Assembly: GCF_014805825.1 (NCBI RefSeq)
Contig: NZ_CP061941.1
Location: 4,216,001-4,280,000 of the forward strand
Direction of reading: 5' to 3'
Origin: Marinomonas algicola
GTDB taxonomy: Bacteria; Pseudomonadota; Gammaproteobacteria; Pseudomonadales; Marinomonadaceae
DNA: 64,000 nt
Shown: piece after piece, positions 45,533 through 53,862 of the stretch
Layout of the letters: each line of letters begins with the position of its first letter
Numbering within the stretch: the stretch's first letter is position 1
Translations under genes and position numbers: made by a program
Notes under the pieces: generated by a model
Told to the model about the DNA's origin: nothing
Seen by the model: the letters and a program-made list of their open reading frames with translations, nothing else
The model's database searches: none

Positions 45533-46222
45533 ATGACACAAATACAACCATCTCAAATTAATACAGCATTAGAGTCTCTTGATCACTGGGAACAGCTCGG
45601 TATAGAAGAACGCGCTCGTTTACTTCGCTTATCTATCCAAAACCTGAAAAACAGACCGAGACATATGGCGGAATGGCAAATTAGTAATGCCTTATCCCAA
45701 ATTTCAGAAGTCGTCTCTTTACCGGGGCCAACGGGTGAAAAAAATGAACTCTCAACGCAAGGAAGGGGAGTATTTCTATGTACCTCTCACCTAAAAGCGA
45801 TAGACTCTAAGCACCAAGTCGCGCTAACTGGCCAAGTATATGCCGCATTAATTGCCGGCAATACCGTCATTGCGGCAGGTGATTTTGGTGACAATATATT
45901 AATGTTGATGGCTTCTACACTACCGGAGGGCACTATTCAGAGTGTTGATGAGTTAACAGAGGAGCTTATTATTGACTCACCTTTGATTGCAGGTGTTGCC
46001 GTAATAACCTCAACAGAAAAATCCATCGATCTTGCTCGTCGGTTAGCAAAAAAAGACGGCGTTATCTGCCAATTAGTAGAAGAAACGCATCCTGAAGACT
46101 TGCTCACTATTGCCAACCCTAATTATATTTTGCGTTTTGTTACAGAACGAACGGTGAGTATTAATACAACGGCGATTGGTGGTAATGCAACCTTGTTAGA
46201 ATTAGGCGTTATGGAAGAGTAA
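45533..46222 (+). CDS. Detached PutA C-terminal (ALDH-superfamily) domain
   Basis: 229 residues. It resembles the C-terminal domain of long PutA proteins, not a complete dehydrogenase: SLPGPTGEKNELSTQGRGVF, a Rossmann-like middle with TGQVYAALIAGNTVIAAGD, and an end TERTVSINTTAIGGNATLLE that matches the conserved C-terminal motif of PutA. There is no catalytic Cys/Glu pair of an aldehyde dehydrogenase. In long PutAs this domain seals the P5C dehydrogenase site and tunnel. The gene has GAGTGAATTAAG before its ATG and lies 12 nt after putA, so it is surely co-translated. Confidence 0.82.
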   Translation: MTQIQPSQINTALESLDHWEQLGIEERARLLRLSIQNLKNRPRHMAEWQISNALSQISEVVSLPGPTGEKNELSTQGRGVFLCTSHLKAIDSKHQVALTGQVYAALIAGNTVIAAGDFGDNILMLMASTLPEGTIQSVDELTEELIIDSPLIAGVAVITSTEKSIDLARRLAKKDGVICQLVEETHPEDLLTIANPNYILRFVTERTVSINTTAIGGNATLLELGVMEE

Positions 46223-46416
46223 TTCCTTCCGTCTCAAACCACTCTTCTTTCTAAAGCATTTTATGGTCGCCACCTGAGGACTGTAAAATGCTTCCCCCTT
46301 CTCTTTTCTACTACAGATAAACAGCACACCCATCAACACCAATGATAACCAATTTCATTTGCATTTTTGTTATGATAATATTTACTGAATTATCCCGTTT
46401 TAGTTAGGAGAGTTCT
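46223..46416. other. Spacer between the put genes and the DUF4856 gene
   Basis: AGCATTTTA (46255-46263) and TAAAATGCT (46284-46292) form a 9-bp inverted repeat with a 20-nt loop, a weak candidate end of the put transcript. TAGGAG near 46403-46410 is the ribosome site of the next gene, and an AT-rich stretch near 46350-46395 should carry its promoter. Confidence 0.4.
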
Positions 46417-47811
46417 GTGAAGAAACGTTTGCTTGCGTCACTAATTGGCTTACATATTGCGTTACCTGTGACCGCTATGGAGTACGACTTTAAGATCACA
46501 TTAGCGGATTATCAGGGGAGCTCGAGCTCCTCCGTATCATATGGCGGCCAAATTGCTCGCCATGCTTTACATAATTCTTTAAAGCAATTAACAAAAAAAG
46601 CAGATGGCTCAAACAGTGAAGAAATTAAAGCGGAACTCTTAGCCTACTATGCAGGCAAAGGCGCGGATCGCAAGATCATAGATCCCGTCAGTAAACCAGA
46701 GTTCCCCATATTGCAAAACCAAGTTGATGCGTTAGCAAAAGATAAAGACTTAAAATCCAGTGCATACAAAGGAGTCATCACTGGGTGGCCTGGAAATTTA
46801 TCAGGTGAAGAAGTTCTCACCGACATGATAGAGAAGGCGAGTAAGACGCATTCAGGCTTCGACCCCATCAATGGTTATGATTACACTCAGCTCATCTCTA
46901 AATTTGCCATGGGTGCGGTCTTCTACAACAAAGCCGTTAATCATTACTTAGATGAAAAACTGGAAGCTGACGTCTACCCAAATGATCAAGCCTACAAAAA
47001 AGGCGCGTCTTATACTGGTAGAGAACATGTCTGGGATGAAGCGTTTGGTTACTTTGGTGCCCCAATTCATTCTCTTAATTTAACACCCAAAGACATAGTA
47101 CAAATTGTAAAACTTAATCCTGCTTATCTTGCTAAAGCCGACTTTAACCAAGATGGAAAAGTCGATTTAGTAACAGAAATGGCTTATGCTCACGCTTATT
47201 ACGCCGCCTCGATAGACAGCTCAAGCGATACAGAATATTTCCATACCATAGTAAAAGCATTCTATGATGGTCGAGCATTAATTCAGAGTGCCGAAGGTAA
47301 GAAACTCACGTCATCGCAATTAAAGACATTACACGCTTACGCTAAAACCATTAAAGGCGCTTGGCAGCAAGTCATCGCAGAAAGTGCCTTTAAATACGCA
47401 GGTCAAGTCTACAAAGACTTAGAAAACATCGAACTGTTAAATGAAAATGGTGGTGATGTGAAAAAAGTTTTTCGCGACTACATTAAACATTGGGGTGAAA
47501 TGAAAGGTTTTGTGTTGTCGTTAAGCGCAGCAGGTCAAGAACTGGGCGCGACACAAGTTCAATTAGACAGGCTAATTGGGTTCAGTCCCGTACTATTTGG
47601 TGGTTCACAGGTCATTGCGATGAATCAGCAAGGAGACTATGTTCAATCTGCTTCTATCAGTATGAAAGAATACCAACTTAATATGATCAAAGTACAAAAC
47701 CTGTTAGGTAAAGCATTTTCTTTGACAGCACGCTTAAACGATAAATCATCAGGTATTACCACCGTATTAGAGCAACTTGATGCGGAAGCAAACAGTGCAG
47801 AAAATGACTAA
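46417..47811 (+). CDS. DUF4856 domain protein, exported, with a calcium-loop motif
   Basis: 464 residues with a signal peptide (about 1-20, ending VTAM). Conserved DUF4856 features are seen: YDFKITLADYQGSSSSSVSY at the N-terminus, GREHVWDEAFGYFGAPIHS in the middle. ADFNQDGKVDLVTE is an EF-hand or dockerin-like calcium loop. The family is of unknown function and in other genomes often lies with imelysin-like or di-heme proteins linked to iron. Here it begins a co-directional trio with a membrane di-iron hydroxylase and a di-heme lipoprotein. A periplasmic or surface role is inferred. Confidence 0.75.
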   Translation: MKKRLLASLIGLHIALPVTAMEYDFKITLADYQGSSSSSVSYGGQIARHALHNSLKQLTKKADGSNSEEIKAELLAYYAGKGADRKIIDPVSKPEFPILQNQVDALAKDKDLKSSAYKGVITGWPGNLSGEEVLTDMIEKASKTHSGFDPINGYDYTQLISKFAMGAVFYNKAVNHYLDEKLEADVYPNDQAYKKGASYTGREHVWDEAFGYFGAPIHSLNLTPKDIVQIVKLNPAYLAKADFNQDGKVDLVTEMAYAHAYYAASIDSSSDTEYFHTIVKAFYDGRALIQSAEGKKLTSSQLKTLHAYAKTIKGAWQQVIAESAFKYAGQVYKDLENIELLNENGGDVKKVFRDYIKHWGEMKGFVLSLSAAGQELGATQVQLDRLIGFSPVLFGGSQVIAMNQQGDYVQSASISMKEYQLNMIKVQNLLGKAFSLTARLNDKSSGITTVLEQLDAEANSAEND

Positions 47812-47846
47812 TACAATCGTTCAAGTCAATTGAATTCAGGCAGGAG

Positions 47847-47868
47847 CGGCCTCTTAAAAAAGGGGCCG
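47847..47868 (+). promoter_or_regulatory. Hairpin covering the ribosome site of the hydroxylase gene
   Basis: CGGCCTC (47847-47853) pairs with GGGGCCG (47862-47868) with one G-T pair, loop TTAAAAAA. The 3' arm contains the only purine-rich (AGGGG) ribosome site before the next start at 47877. It could restrict translation initiation or simply be a weak terminator. Confidence 0.5.
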
Positions 47869-47876
47869 TAGACATA

Positions 47877-48872
47877 TTGGCGCTATTTTTTGATTGGTTT
47901 ACACAGAACCTAAACGAGGCATTTAGTGAACTTCTTAACCCTAAGAAGCGAGTCTCCATACTCTACTTATTGTCTGCTGTAGTATTTGCTATCACTTGGT
48001 ATGTCGGTAAATATGGCCGACAAGGTCTAAAACCTTCTGTGCAATGGCTATCGCCAAGTGTTTGGTGGCATGCCTCGTCACGGCAAGACTATGCTCTGTG
48101 GCTAATCAATAAATTCTTTTTTTCTCTACTCGCGCCAAAACTACTTTCTCAAGCCGCCATTGCTACTTGGATTTACTATCAAGGTTTAAGCGGGGTTATC
48201 TCCTTCCCTTCTATTGTGCTTGCAACCCATTGGGTAATCGCACTTTTTACCTTAAGCTTTTTTCTGCTCGATGATTTCTCGCGTTTTTTGATACATTGGC
48301 TAATGCATCGCTCTCCTCTGCTTTGGGCTTTTCATCAAGTCCATCATAGCGCAACAACGATGACGCCTTTTACGGTTTTTAGAACTCACCCCATAGAAGG
48401 GCTATTATTTTCATTAAGATCCGCCATTTCTCAAGGTATAGTGATTGGTCTCTTTGCGGCCACCTTCCCTCAGCAAATTTCATTGTTTACTGTCTATGGC
48501 GTATTGGTCAGCACCTATTTTTTTAACCTGCTAGGCGCAAACCTTCGCCATAGCACATTGCCTATTTCTTATGGGAAATCCATTGAATCTGTCTTTATTT
48601 CACCCGCTCAGCATCAATTGCATCACTCGTTAAATCCGATCCATTTTGATTGTAATTTCGGCGTTACGCTCGCTGTGTGGGATAGATTATTCGGGACCTT
48701 AAGATATGGCGACGATCATCAGGAAATACAGTTTGGCGTCGCAGGTAAAATTAGGAACGCCAAACTGGTTGGGCTGTATTGCTTGCCTTTCCAAATCGCT
48801 TGGCGTATTTTCATTCGAAAGCTAAAAACGACATTGAATTCGCTGTACAACACTTTAACTACGTCAAAGTAA
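47877..48872 (+). CDS. Sterol desaturase / fatty-acid hydroxylase family membrane protein
   Basis: 331 residues with several hydrophobic helices. The eight-histidine di-iron signature is visible: HWLMH, FHQVHHS and HQLHHSLN in order (HxxxH, HxxHH, HxxHH). Family members hydroxylate or desaturate lipids and sterols at the membrane. The start is uncertain: TTG at 47877 is the first in-frame start. It follows the DUF4856 gene by 65 nt and precedes a di-heme lipoprotein. The substrate is unknown. Confidence 0.85.
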   Translation: MALFFDWFTQNLNEAFSELLNPKKRVSILYLLSAVVFAITWYVGKYGRQGLKPSVQWLSPSVWWHASSRQDYALWLINKFFFSLLAPKLLSQAAIATWIYYQGLSGVISFPSIVLATHWVIALFTLSFFLLDDFSRFLIHWLMHRSPLLWAFHQVHHSATTMTPFTVFRTHPIEGLLFSLRSAISQGIVIGLFAATFPQQISLFTVYGVLVSTYFFNLLGANLRHSTLPISYGKSIESVFISPAQHQLHHSLNPIHFDCNFGVTLAVWDRLFGTLRYGDDHQEIQFGVAGKIRNAKLVGLYCLPFQIAWRIFIRKLKTTLNSLYNTLTTSK

Positions 48873-49077
48873 AAACGACACCAACCCCTTATATGTTTCA
48901 CCAGAGCCCTCTCTAAAAGAGACATTCTGTACCCTCGTGTACTTTCTACATTGGCAAAACAGAACAATACTTTATCCTTCAAGCTATCTTAAGTAAATTG
49001 AGCATGATGCTTATATTGAGCAAGCAGCACGATCCGTATTGCCGTTAAAGCGTCAATCTCATATAAGGAAACGTATT

Positions 49078-50943
49078 ATGAAATACTCTTTACGTCCATC
49101 ATTGATCGCACTATCAACCATGACACTCGGGGTAACAGGTTGTTCAAGCTTAATGTTGAATAACAGCTTTAGTGAAGTAGATGACATTCAAGTACTGGAA
49201 CCAAGTGGCTCTATTGATCAGCGGGTCAGTTTGGATCAAGCTTGGGATAAAACAACAAAAGAAAACTTCTGGTTTACCAGCCAAGGATCTCAAATTATCC
49301 CCTACAGCTGGTTCACTTGGTTAGAAGTGGCGGACAGCGAAGACTTATTCCGCAGCAGTGAACACATGAGCTATTTAGGCTATCTCCCAGTTCAGCCCTC
49401 ACAGAAAAACCCAGCAGGTCTACCTATTGGGTTCGCTATGAATACAGATAAGCAAGGTGATGCCTGGGTCGGCATGACCTGCGCGGCCTGCCATACGAAC
49501 CAGTTAGACTATAAAGGAACCAAGTTTTTAATAGAAGGCGCTCCTACGCTCGCTAACTTTGTCCTGTTTTTCGATCGACTTACAGAAGCGATGAATGCAA
49601 CCAATAGTAATGATGAAAAATTCACTCGCTTTGCAAAAAATGTCTTGGCAGATGATTATTCAATTCAACATGCCATGCAGCTGCGTCAAAGCTTTACTAA
49701 CATGGCAATTCAAATAGCGCAGCGCCAACACGTTAATGCCCTACCAAAGAGCTACCCAGAGAGCTTTACTAGCTACGCAAGGCTTGATGCTTTTGGTAAT
49801 ATCCAAAATCAGGGTACGGCCTTTGCTCTGCATGATTTAAGTAATAAAAACATTCCAAATGCTCCCGTTTCTTATCCTTTCTTATGGGGAACACATCAAT
49901 CAGACGTTGTGCAATGGAATGCCTCGGCACCAAACACTCCAGTTGTTGGCCCTTTGTCTCGGAATATCGGGGAAGTTGTCGGTGTATTTGGCGGCTTATC
50001 TATTGATAAAGCACCGTGGTGGAAAAGGCTTATTGGCATCAAGACATCCTATTCGTCCAGTGTGGATATGATCGGATTAGGCCAATTAGAAACATCCGTC
50101 AAAGCATTACGCTCACCTCAATGGCCGCAGAATTACCTTCCCCCGATTAATACTCAAAAAGCCGCTGCAGGCAGCATTCTTTATCAAGCACAATGTTCTG
50201 GTTGTCATCAGGTCATGACCAGAGAGCAAGAAAAAGACCTGTATATTGCGGTAAAAACACCGGTTGGAGAGATAGGGACAGACCCTATCACCGCCTGGAA
50301 TGCCGAATTTCATGAAGCTAAGACTTTGATCCTAGAAGGTCAAAAGCAATTAATTCTAGCTGGAGATAAATTTGAAGCTGAGGCCGATGCCATTAGTATC
50401 CCTGTAAATGGTGTTGTTGGATTAATTTTAAAAGAACCTAAAACAGCACTAAAAGCCGGCTTAATGCCTCTTGGTAGTGATTCTAAAGAGCGTAGGAAAT
50501 CACTGAAAGAGTACGCAAAAATGCACGCTCAAGCCAGGGATGCTATACAGCAACCGGTTGATGATAATGCACCTTATATGAAAAACGGTGAACTTAACCT
50601 AGATGGGCTCGTTTATAAGGCTCGTCCGTTAAATGGTATTTGGGCAACCGCGCCTTATATGCATAACGGCTCCATTGCTAACCTATGGGAAACATTACAA
50701 AAACCGGAAGATAGACAAACCTCTTTCTGGGTAGGTAATCGCAATTTTGACCCGCAAGTGGTCGGTTACGTTAACCAACAAGCCGAACCAATCGGAAACT
50801 ACCCCAGCCCATCCAGCAAATTTAATGTCTTAGATTCAAAAGGCAATATTGCAATGGGTAACTCAAATCTTGGTCATAACTATGGTACAGATCTAACAGA
50901 TGAAGAAAAATGGCAACTCGTGGAATACATGAAAACGCTTTAA
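49078..50943 (+). CDS. Di-heme cytochrome c lipoprotein (CcpA/MauG/RoxA-like)
   Basis: 621 residues. A lipobox GVTGC puts the lipidated Cys at residue 22, so it is membrane-anchored outside the cytoplasm. Two heme c sites are present: CAACH (135-139) and CSGCH (373-377). SYPFLWGTHQSDVVQWNASA and the C-terminal ATAPYMHNGSIANLWETLQ resemble di-heme peroxidase-like proteins of the RoxA/MauG group. The frame is open to 49039, but ATG 49078 has AAGGAA 9-14 nt upstream and begins the signal peptide. Peroxidase, oxygenase or electron carrier are all possible. Confidence 0.82.
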   Translation: MKYSLRPSLIALSTMTLGVTGCSSLMLNNSFSEVDDIQVLEPSGSIDQRVSLDQAWDKTTKENFWFTSQGSQIIPYSWFTWLEVADSEDLFRSSEHMSYLGYLPVQPSQKNPAGLPIGFAMNTDKQGDAWVGMTCAACHTNQLDYKGTKFLIEGAPTLANFVLFFDRLTEAMNATNSNDEKFTRFAKNVLADDYSIQHAMQLRQSFTNMAIQIAQRQHVNALPKSYPESFTSYARLDAFGNIQNQGTAFALHDLSNKNIPNAPVSYPFLWGTHQSDVVQWNASAPNTPVVGPLSRNIGEVVGVFGGLSIDKAPWWKRLIGIKTSYSSSVDMIGLGQLETSVKALRSPQWPQNYLPPINTQKAAAGSILYQAQCSGCHQVMTREQEKDLYIAVKTPVGEIGTDPITAWNAEFHEAKTLILEGQKQLILAGDKFEAEADAISIPVNGVVGLILKEPKTALKAGLMPLGSDSKERRKSLKEYAKMHAQARDAIQQPVDDNAPYMKNGELNLDGLVYKARPLNGIWATAPYMHNGSIANLWETLQKPEDRQTSFWVGNRNFDPQVVGYVNQQAEPIGNYPSPSSKFNVLDSKGNIAMGNSNLGHNYGTDLTDEEKWQLVEYMKTL

Positions 50944-50983
50944 ACTCATGCATTCTTTTTGATTAATACCTTGTTAGAAATAT

Positions 50984-51018
50984 AAAAAAACCCAAACTAT
51001 TAGAGCTTGGGTTTTTTT
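50984..51018. terminator. Bidirectional terminator between the di-heme gene and the first TRAP binding protein
   Basis: AAAAAAACCCAA (50984-50995) pairs with TTGGGTTTTTTT (51007-51018), loop 11 nt. It has A and T tracts on each side and lies between convergent genes. Confidence 0.88.
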
Positions 51019-51046
51019 ATTAACACTAAAGAATTACCAGCGAAAA

Positions 51047-52156
51047 TTAGTCACCATCACGAGCATTAATATAAGCACGCTCAGAGATAGAATGCCAAGC
51101 ACTTACTTTTTCACGAAAATCTTTAAATGAGGCGTATACTTTTGCACTCATTTCATCCGAAGCAGCCAATTCCTCTAACGTTTCTTGAGACGACACTTTA
51201 AGTGCCTGTAAGACGTCCTTAGGGAATGGTCTTAGCTGTACATTATGCTCTTCCACCAATGTTTTTAAAGCGTCGTTATTTAATGCCGTAAATTCATCCA
51301 ACATGTCTTGGGTTGCTTGTCGAGCGGCTGAACGGACAATCAATTGTAAATCTTTTGGTAAAGCGTCAAACGCCGTCTTATTTACCATCGATTCCATTGA
51401 AGAGCCTGGCTCATGCCAACCTGGGTAGTAGTAGTATTTAGCCGCTTTATACAAACCAAATGCTAGGTCATTATACGGGCCCACCCACTCAGTTGCATCA
51501 ATTGTACCTGTTTGTAGCGCAGTAAAAATTTCACCGCCAGGCAAGTTAACTGGAATACCACCGGTTTTTTTAAGTACTTCGCCGCCTAGACCAGGCATGC
51601 GCATTTTTAAACCTTGAAAGTCGTCAACAGAATTGATCTCTTTATTGAACCAACCACCCATTTGAACACCCGTGTTGCCCGCAGTTAAAGGAATAAGGTT
51701 AAATGGTTCGTACACCTCTTCCCATAGCTTCATGCCACCGCCATGGTAAATCCATGAATTGATTTCTTGTGCCGTTAAACCAAATGGTACAGCTGTAAAG
51801 AATTGAGCGGCGGGCGCTTTACCTTTCCAATAATAAGCGGCACTGTGTCCCATTTCAGCGGTACCACGAGAAACCGCATCAAATACTTCTAATGGCGGAA
51901 CCAATTCACCGGCCGCATACACTTTAACATTCAAGCGACCGCCTGACATTTCCGTAATGTTTTTCGCTAAGTTTTCGGCTCCCGTTCCCAAACCAGGAAA
52001 GTTTTTAGGCCAAGTGGTAACCATTTTCCAATTAATAATTTCGGCTTTTTTTTCTACCTGTGCAGTGGCTTTTTCTTCAGATCCTCCGCATGCGACCAAA
52101 GTCGCTGCCGTCAAACCGACTAAAGCCAGTTTGCTCCATGTTGTTATTTTATTCAT
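51047..52156 (-). CDS. TRAP binding lipoprotein, TakP-like (copy 1)
   Basis: 369 residues. Lipobox VACGG (Cys23) suggests an anchored binding protein. It matches TakP/DctP: TTWPKNFPGLGTGAENLAKN, YAAGELVPPLEVFDAVSRGT, AGNTGVQMGGWFNKEI, GTIDATEWVGPYNDLAFGLY and YYYPGWHEPGS. TakP from Rhodobacter binds pyruvate and other 2-oxo acids. No TRAP permease is adjacent; TakQM-like genes lie at 37.9-39.8 kb. It is followed by a bidirectional terminator and shares long identical stretches with copy 2. Confidence 0.9.
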   Translation of the reverse strand: MNKITTWSKLALVGLTAATLVACGGSEEKATAQVEKKAEIINWKMVTTWPKNFPGLGTGAENLAKNITEMSGGRLNVKVYAAGELVPPLEVFDAVSRGTAEMGHSAAYYWKGKAPAAQFFTAVPFGLTAQEINSWIYHGGGMKLWEEVYEPFNLIPLTAGNTGVQMGGWFNKEINSVDDFQGLKMRMPGLGGEVLKKTGGIPVNLPGGEIFTALQTGTIDATEWVGPYNDLAFGLYKAAKYYYYPGWHEPGSSMESMVNKTAFDALPKDLQLIVRSAARQATQDMLDEFTALNNDALKTLVEEHNVQLRPFPKDVLQALKVSSQETLEELAASDEMSAKVYASFKDFREKVSAWHSISERAYINARDGD

Positions 52157-52465
52157 TCGTTATACCTCAGGAAGCTGTTACATTATTTTTATAATACTCA
52201 GCGAATAAGAAAAACATACAGGCCGTCATTTGGTAAAAATCAAATAAAGATCTGAAAACCACCCAATAAGGCCATTACTTCTTATACATAAGTACCCTAG
52301 ATAGTATGAATTGCCGGCGCTTCTCTCAAGACCTTTTTTAGCTTTTCTGCTTGTTTCTTTCTATTTATTCATTAGGCATATCTTAAAAGCAGAAAAGCCC
52401 CTCCACACAAGTGGAGAGGCTTAACCAGTAAACGAATCTAACTGGTTATTTATTGGGTGGTGAAG
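52157..52465 (-). other. 309-bp spacer between the two TRAP binding-protein genes
   Basis: It contains the terminator of copy 2 (listed separately) and the promoter of copy 1. On the minus strand CTTCCTGAGG precedes the copy 1 ATG, and the same ten bases precede copy 2, showing the duplication included the ribosome site. Confidence 0.5.
52395..52422 (-). terminator. Terminator of TRAP binding-protein copy 2
   Basis: AAGCCCCTCCAC pairs with GTGGAGAGGCTT with one mismatch around a 4-nt loop; on the minus strand the stem ends GGGGCTTTTC. Confidence 0.8.
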
Positions 52466-53572
52466 CTACTCGCCAGATCGAGCATTAATGTATGCACGCT
52501 CAGAAATGTCATGCCACTCACTAACAGAGTCTAAAAACGTTTTGAATGAATCGTATACTCTTTGACTATCGGCGTCATTCGCCGCCATTTCTGCCAGAGT
52601 TTCATCCGATGCCTTTTTTAGCGCCGCTAGCAAGTCATTCGGGAACGCTTTCAAAATCACATTATGCTCGTTGACTAAGGTTTTTAAGGCTGAATTATTA
52701 CTCGCCGTAAATTCATTGAGCATATCTTGGTTTGCCTGCTGTACAGCCGCACGCACTATATACTGTAAATCTTCAGGCAGAGCATTAAAGGCCTCTTTAT
52801 TAAACAATGCTTCAATTGCAGAGCCTGGCTCCTGCCAACCAGGGTAATAATAATATTTAGCCGCTTTATATAAACCAAATGCTAAGTCGTTATAAGGCCC
52901 AACCCACTCAGTTGCATCAATTGTTCCTGTTTGCAGAGCTGTAAAGATTTCGCTTCCAGGTAAATTGATCGGTGTGGCGCCCACTTTTTTCAGAACTTCT
53001 CCACCAATACCCGGCATACGCATTTTCAAGCCTTTAAAGTCCTCTAAAGAGTTAATTTCTTTATTAAACCATCCCCCCATTTGTACACCAGGATTTCCAG
53101 CAGGCATTGGAACCAAATTGAATGGAGCATAAATTTCTTCCCATAATTGCAAACCGCCGCCATAGTAAATCCAAGAGTTAAACTCTTGCGATGTTAGGCC
53201 AAATGGGACCGTTGTGAAAAACTGCGCCGCGGGCACCTTACCTTTCCAATAATACGACGCTCCATGGCCCATTTCTGCGGTTCCGCGAGATACGGCATCG
53301 AAAACTTCTAAAGGGGGAACCAGCTCACCAGCCGCATACACTTTTACATTCAATCGACCGCCAGACATAATAGTAATGTTTTGCGCAAGCGTTTCCGCCC
53401 CCGTCCCCAGCCCTGGGAAGTTTTTCGGCCAGGTTGTCACCATTTTCCAATTAATGATTTCTGCCTTTGGTTGGATTGTTTCCTCTACTTTCTCTGATCC
53501 ACCGCAGGCGACCAAAGACATTGCTAACAAACCAGCCACGGCTAATTTGATCCATAAAATTAGGTTTCGCAT
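52466..53572 (-). CDS. TRAP binding lipoprotein, TakP-like (copy 2)
   Basis: 368 residues, lipobox VACGG. It is a tandem paralogue of copy 1 with the same core (TTWPKNFPGLGTGAETLAQN, GTIDATEWVGPYNDLAFGLY). Differences fall at conserved places: AGNPGVQMGG instead of AGNTGVQMGG, PGSEIF instead of PGGEIF, and PGWQEPGS instead of PGWHEPGS. The last swap loses a histidine that TakP also has. It may bind a different acid, or have drifted. Its own terminator separates it from copy 1. Confidence 0.9.
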   Translation of the reverse strand: MRNLILWIKLAVAGLLAMSLVACGGSEKVEETIQPKAEIINWKMVTTWPKNFPGLGTGAETLAQNITIMSGGRLNVKVYAAGELVPPLEVFDAVSRGTAEMGHGASYYWKGKVPAAQFFTTVPFGLTSQEFNSWIYYGGGLQLWEEIYAPFNLVPMPAGNPGVQMGGWFNKEINSLEDFKGLKMRMPGIGGEVLKKVGATPINLPGSEIFTALQTGTIDATEWVGPYNDLAFGLYKAAKYYYYPGWQEPGSAIEALFNKEAFNALPEDLQYIVRAAVQQANQDMLNEFTASNNSALKTLVNEHNVILKAFPNDLLAALKKASDETLAEMAANDADSQRVYDSFKTFLDSVSEWHDISERAYINARSGE

Positions 53573-53862
53573 TTTTTTCCCTCAGGAAGTTAGTTATTCG
53601 ATTAGTTAGAGTCTGTCAGTGAAATGGAAAGCGATGAAGTACATCGCAAAACATAGAAATTGATCTGATATTGAAAGCACTACAGAGTACGTTCAATAGC
53701 CTATTTTTATTGTAGGATCGGACAGAGATTCACTCGCTTTGATAAAAGAACATCAAAAGAGCGCAAGATAATAAGAAGTTCAGGCTCTTAGCTCAACCAC
53801 TTTTTAATCGCCATAAAACATTATCCTGTAAATGAGCAACAACTATTGTCTTTCTAAAGCGC

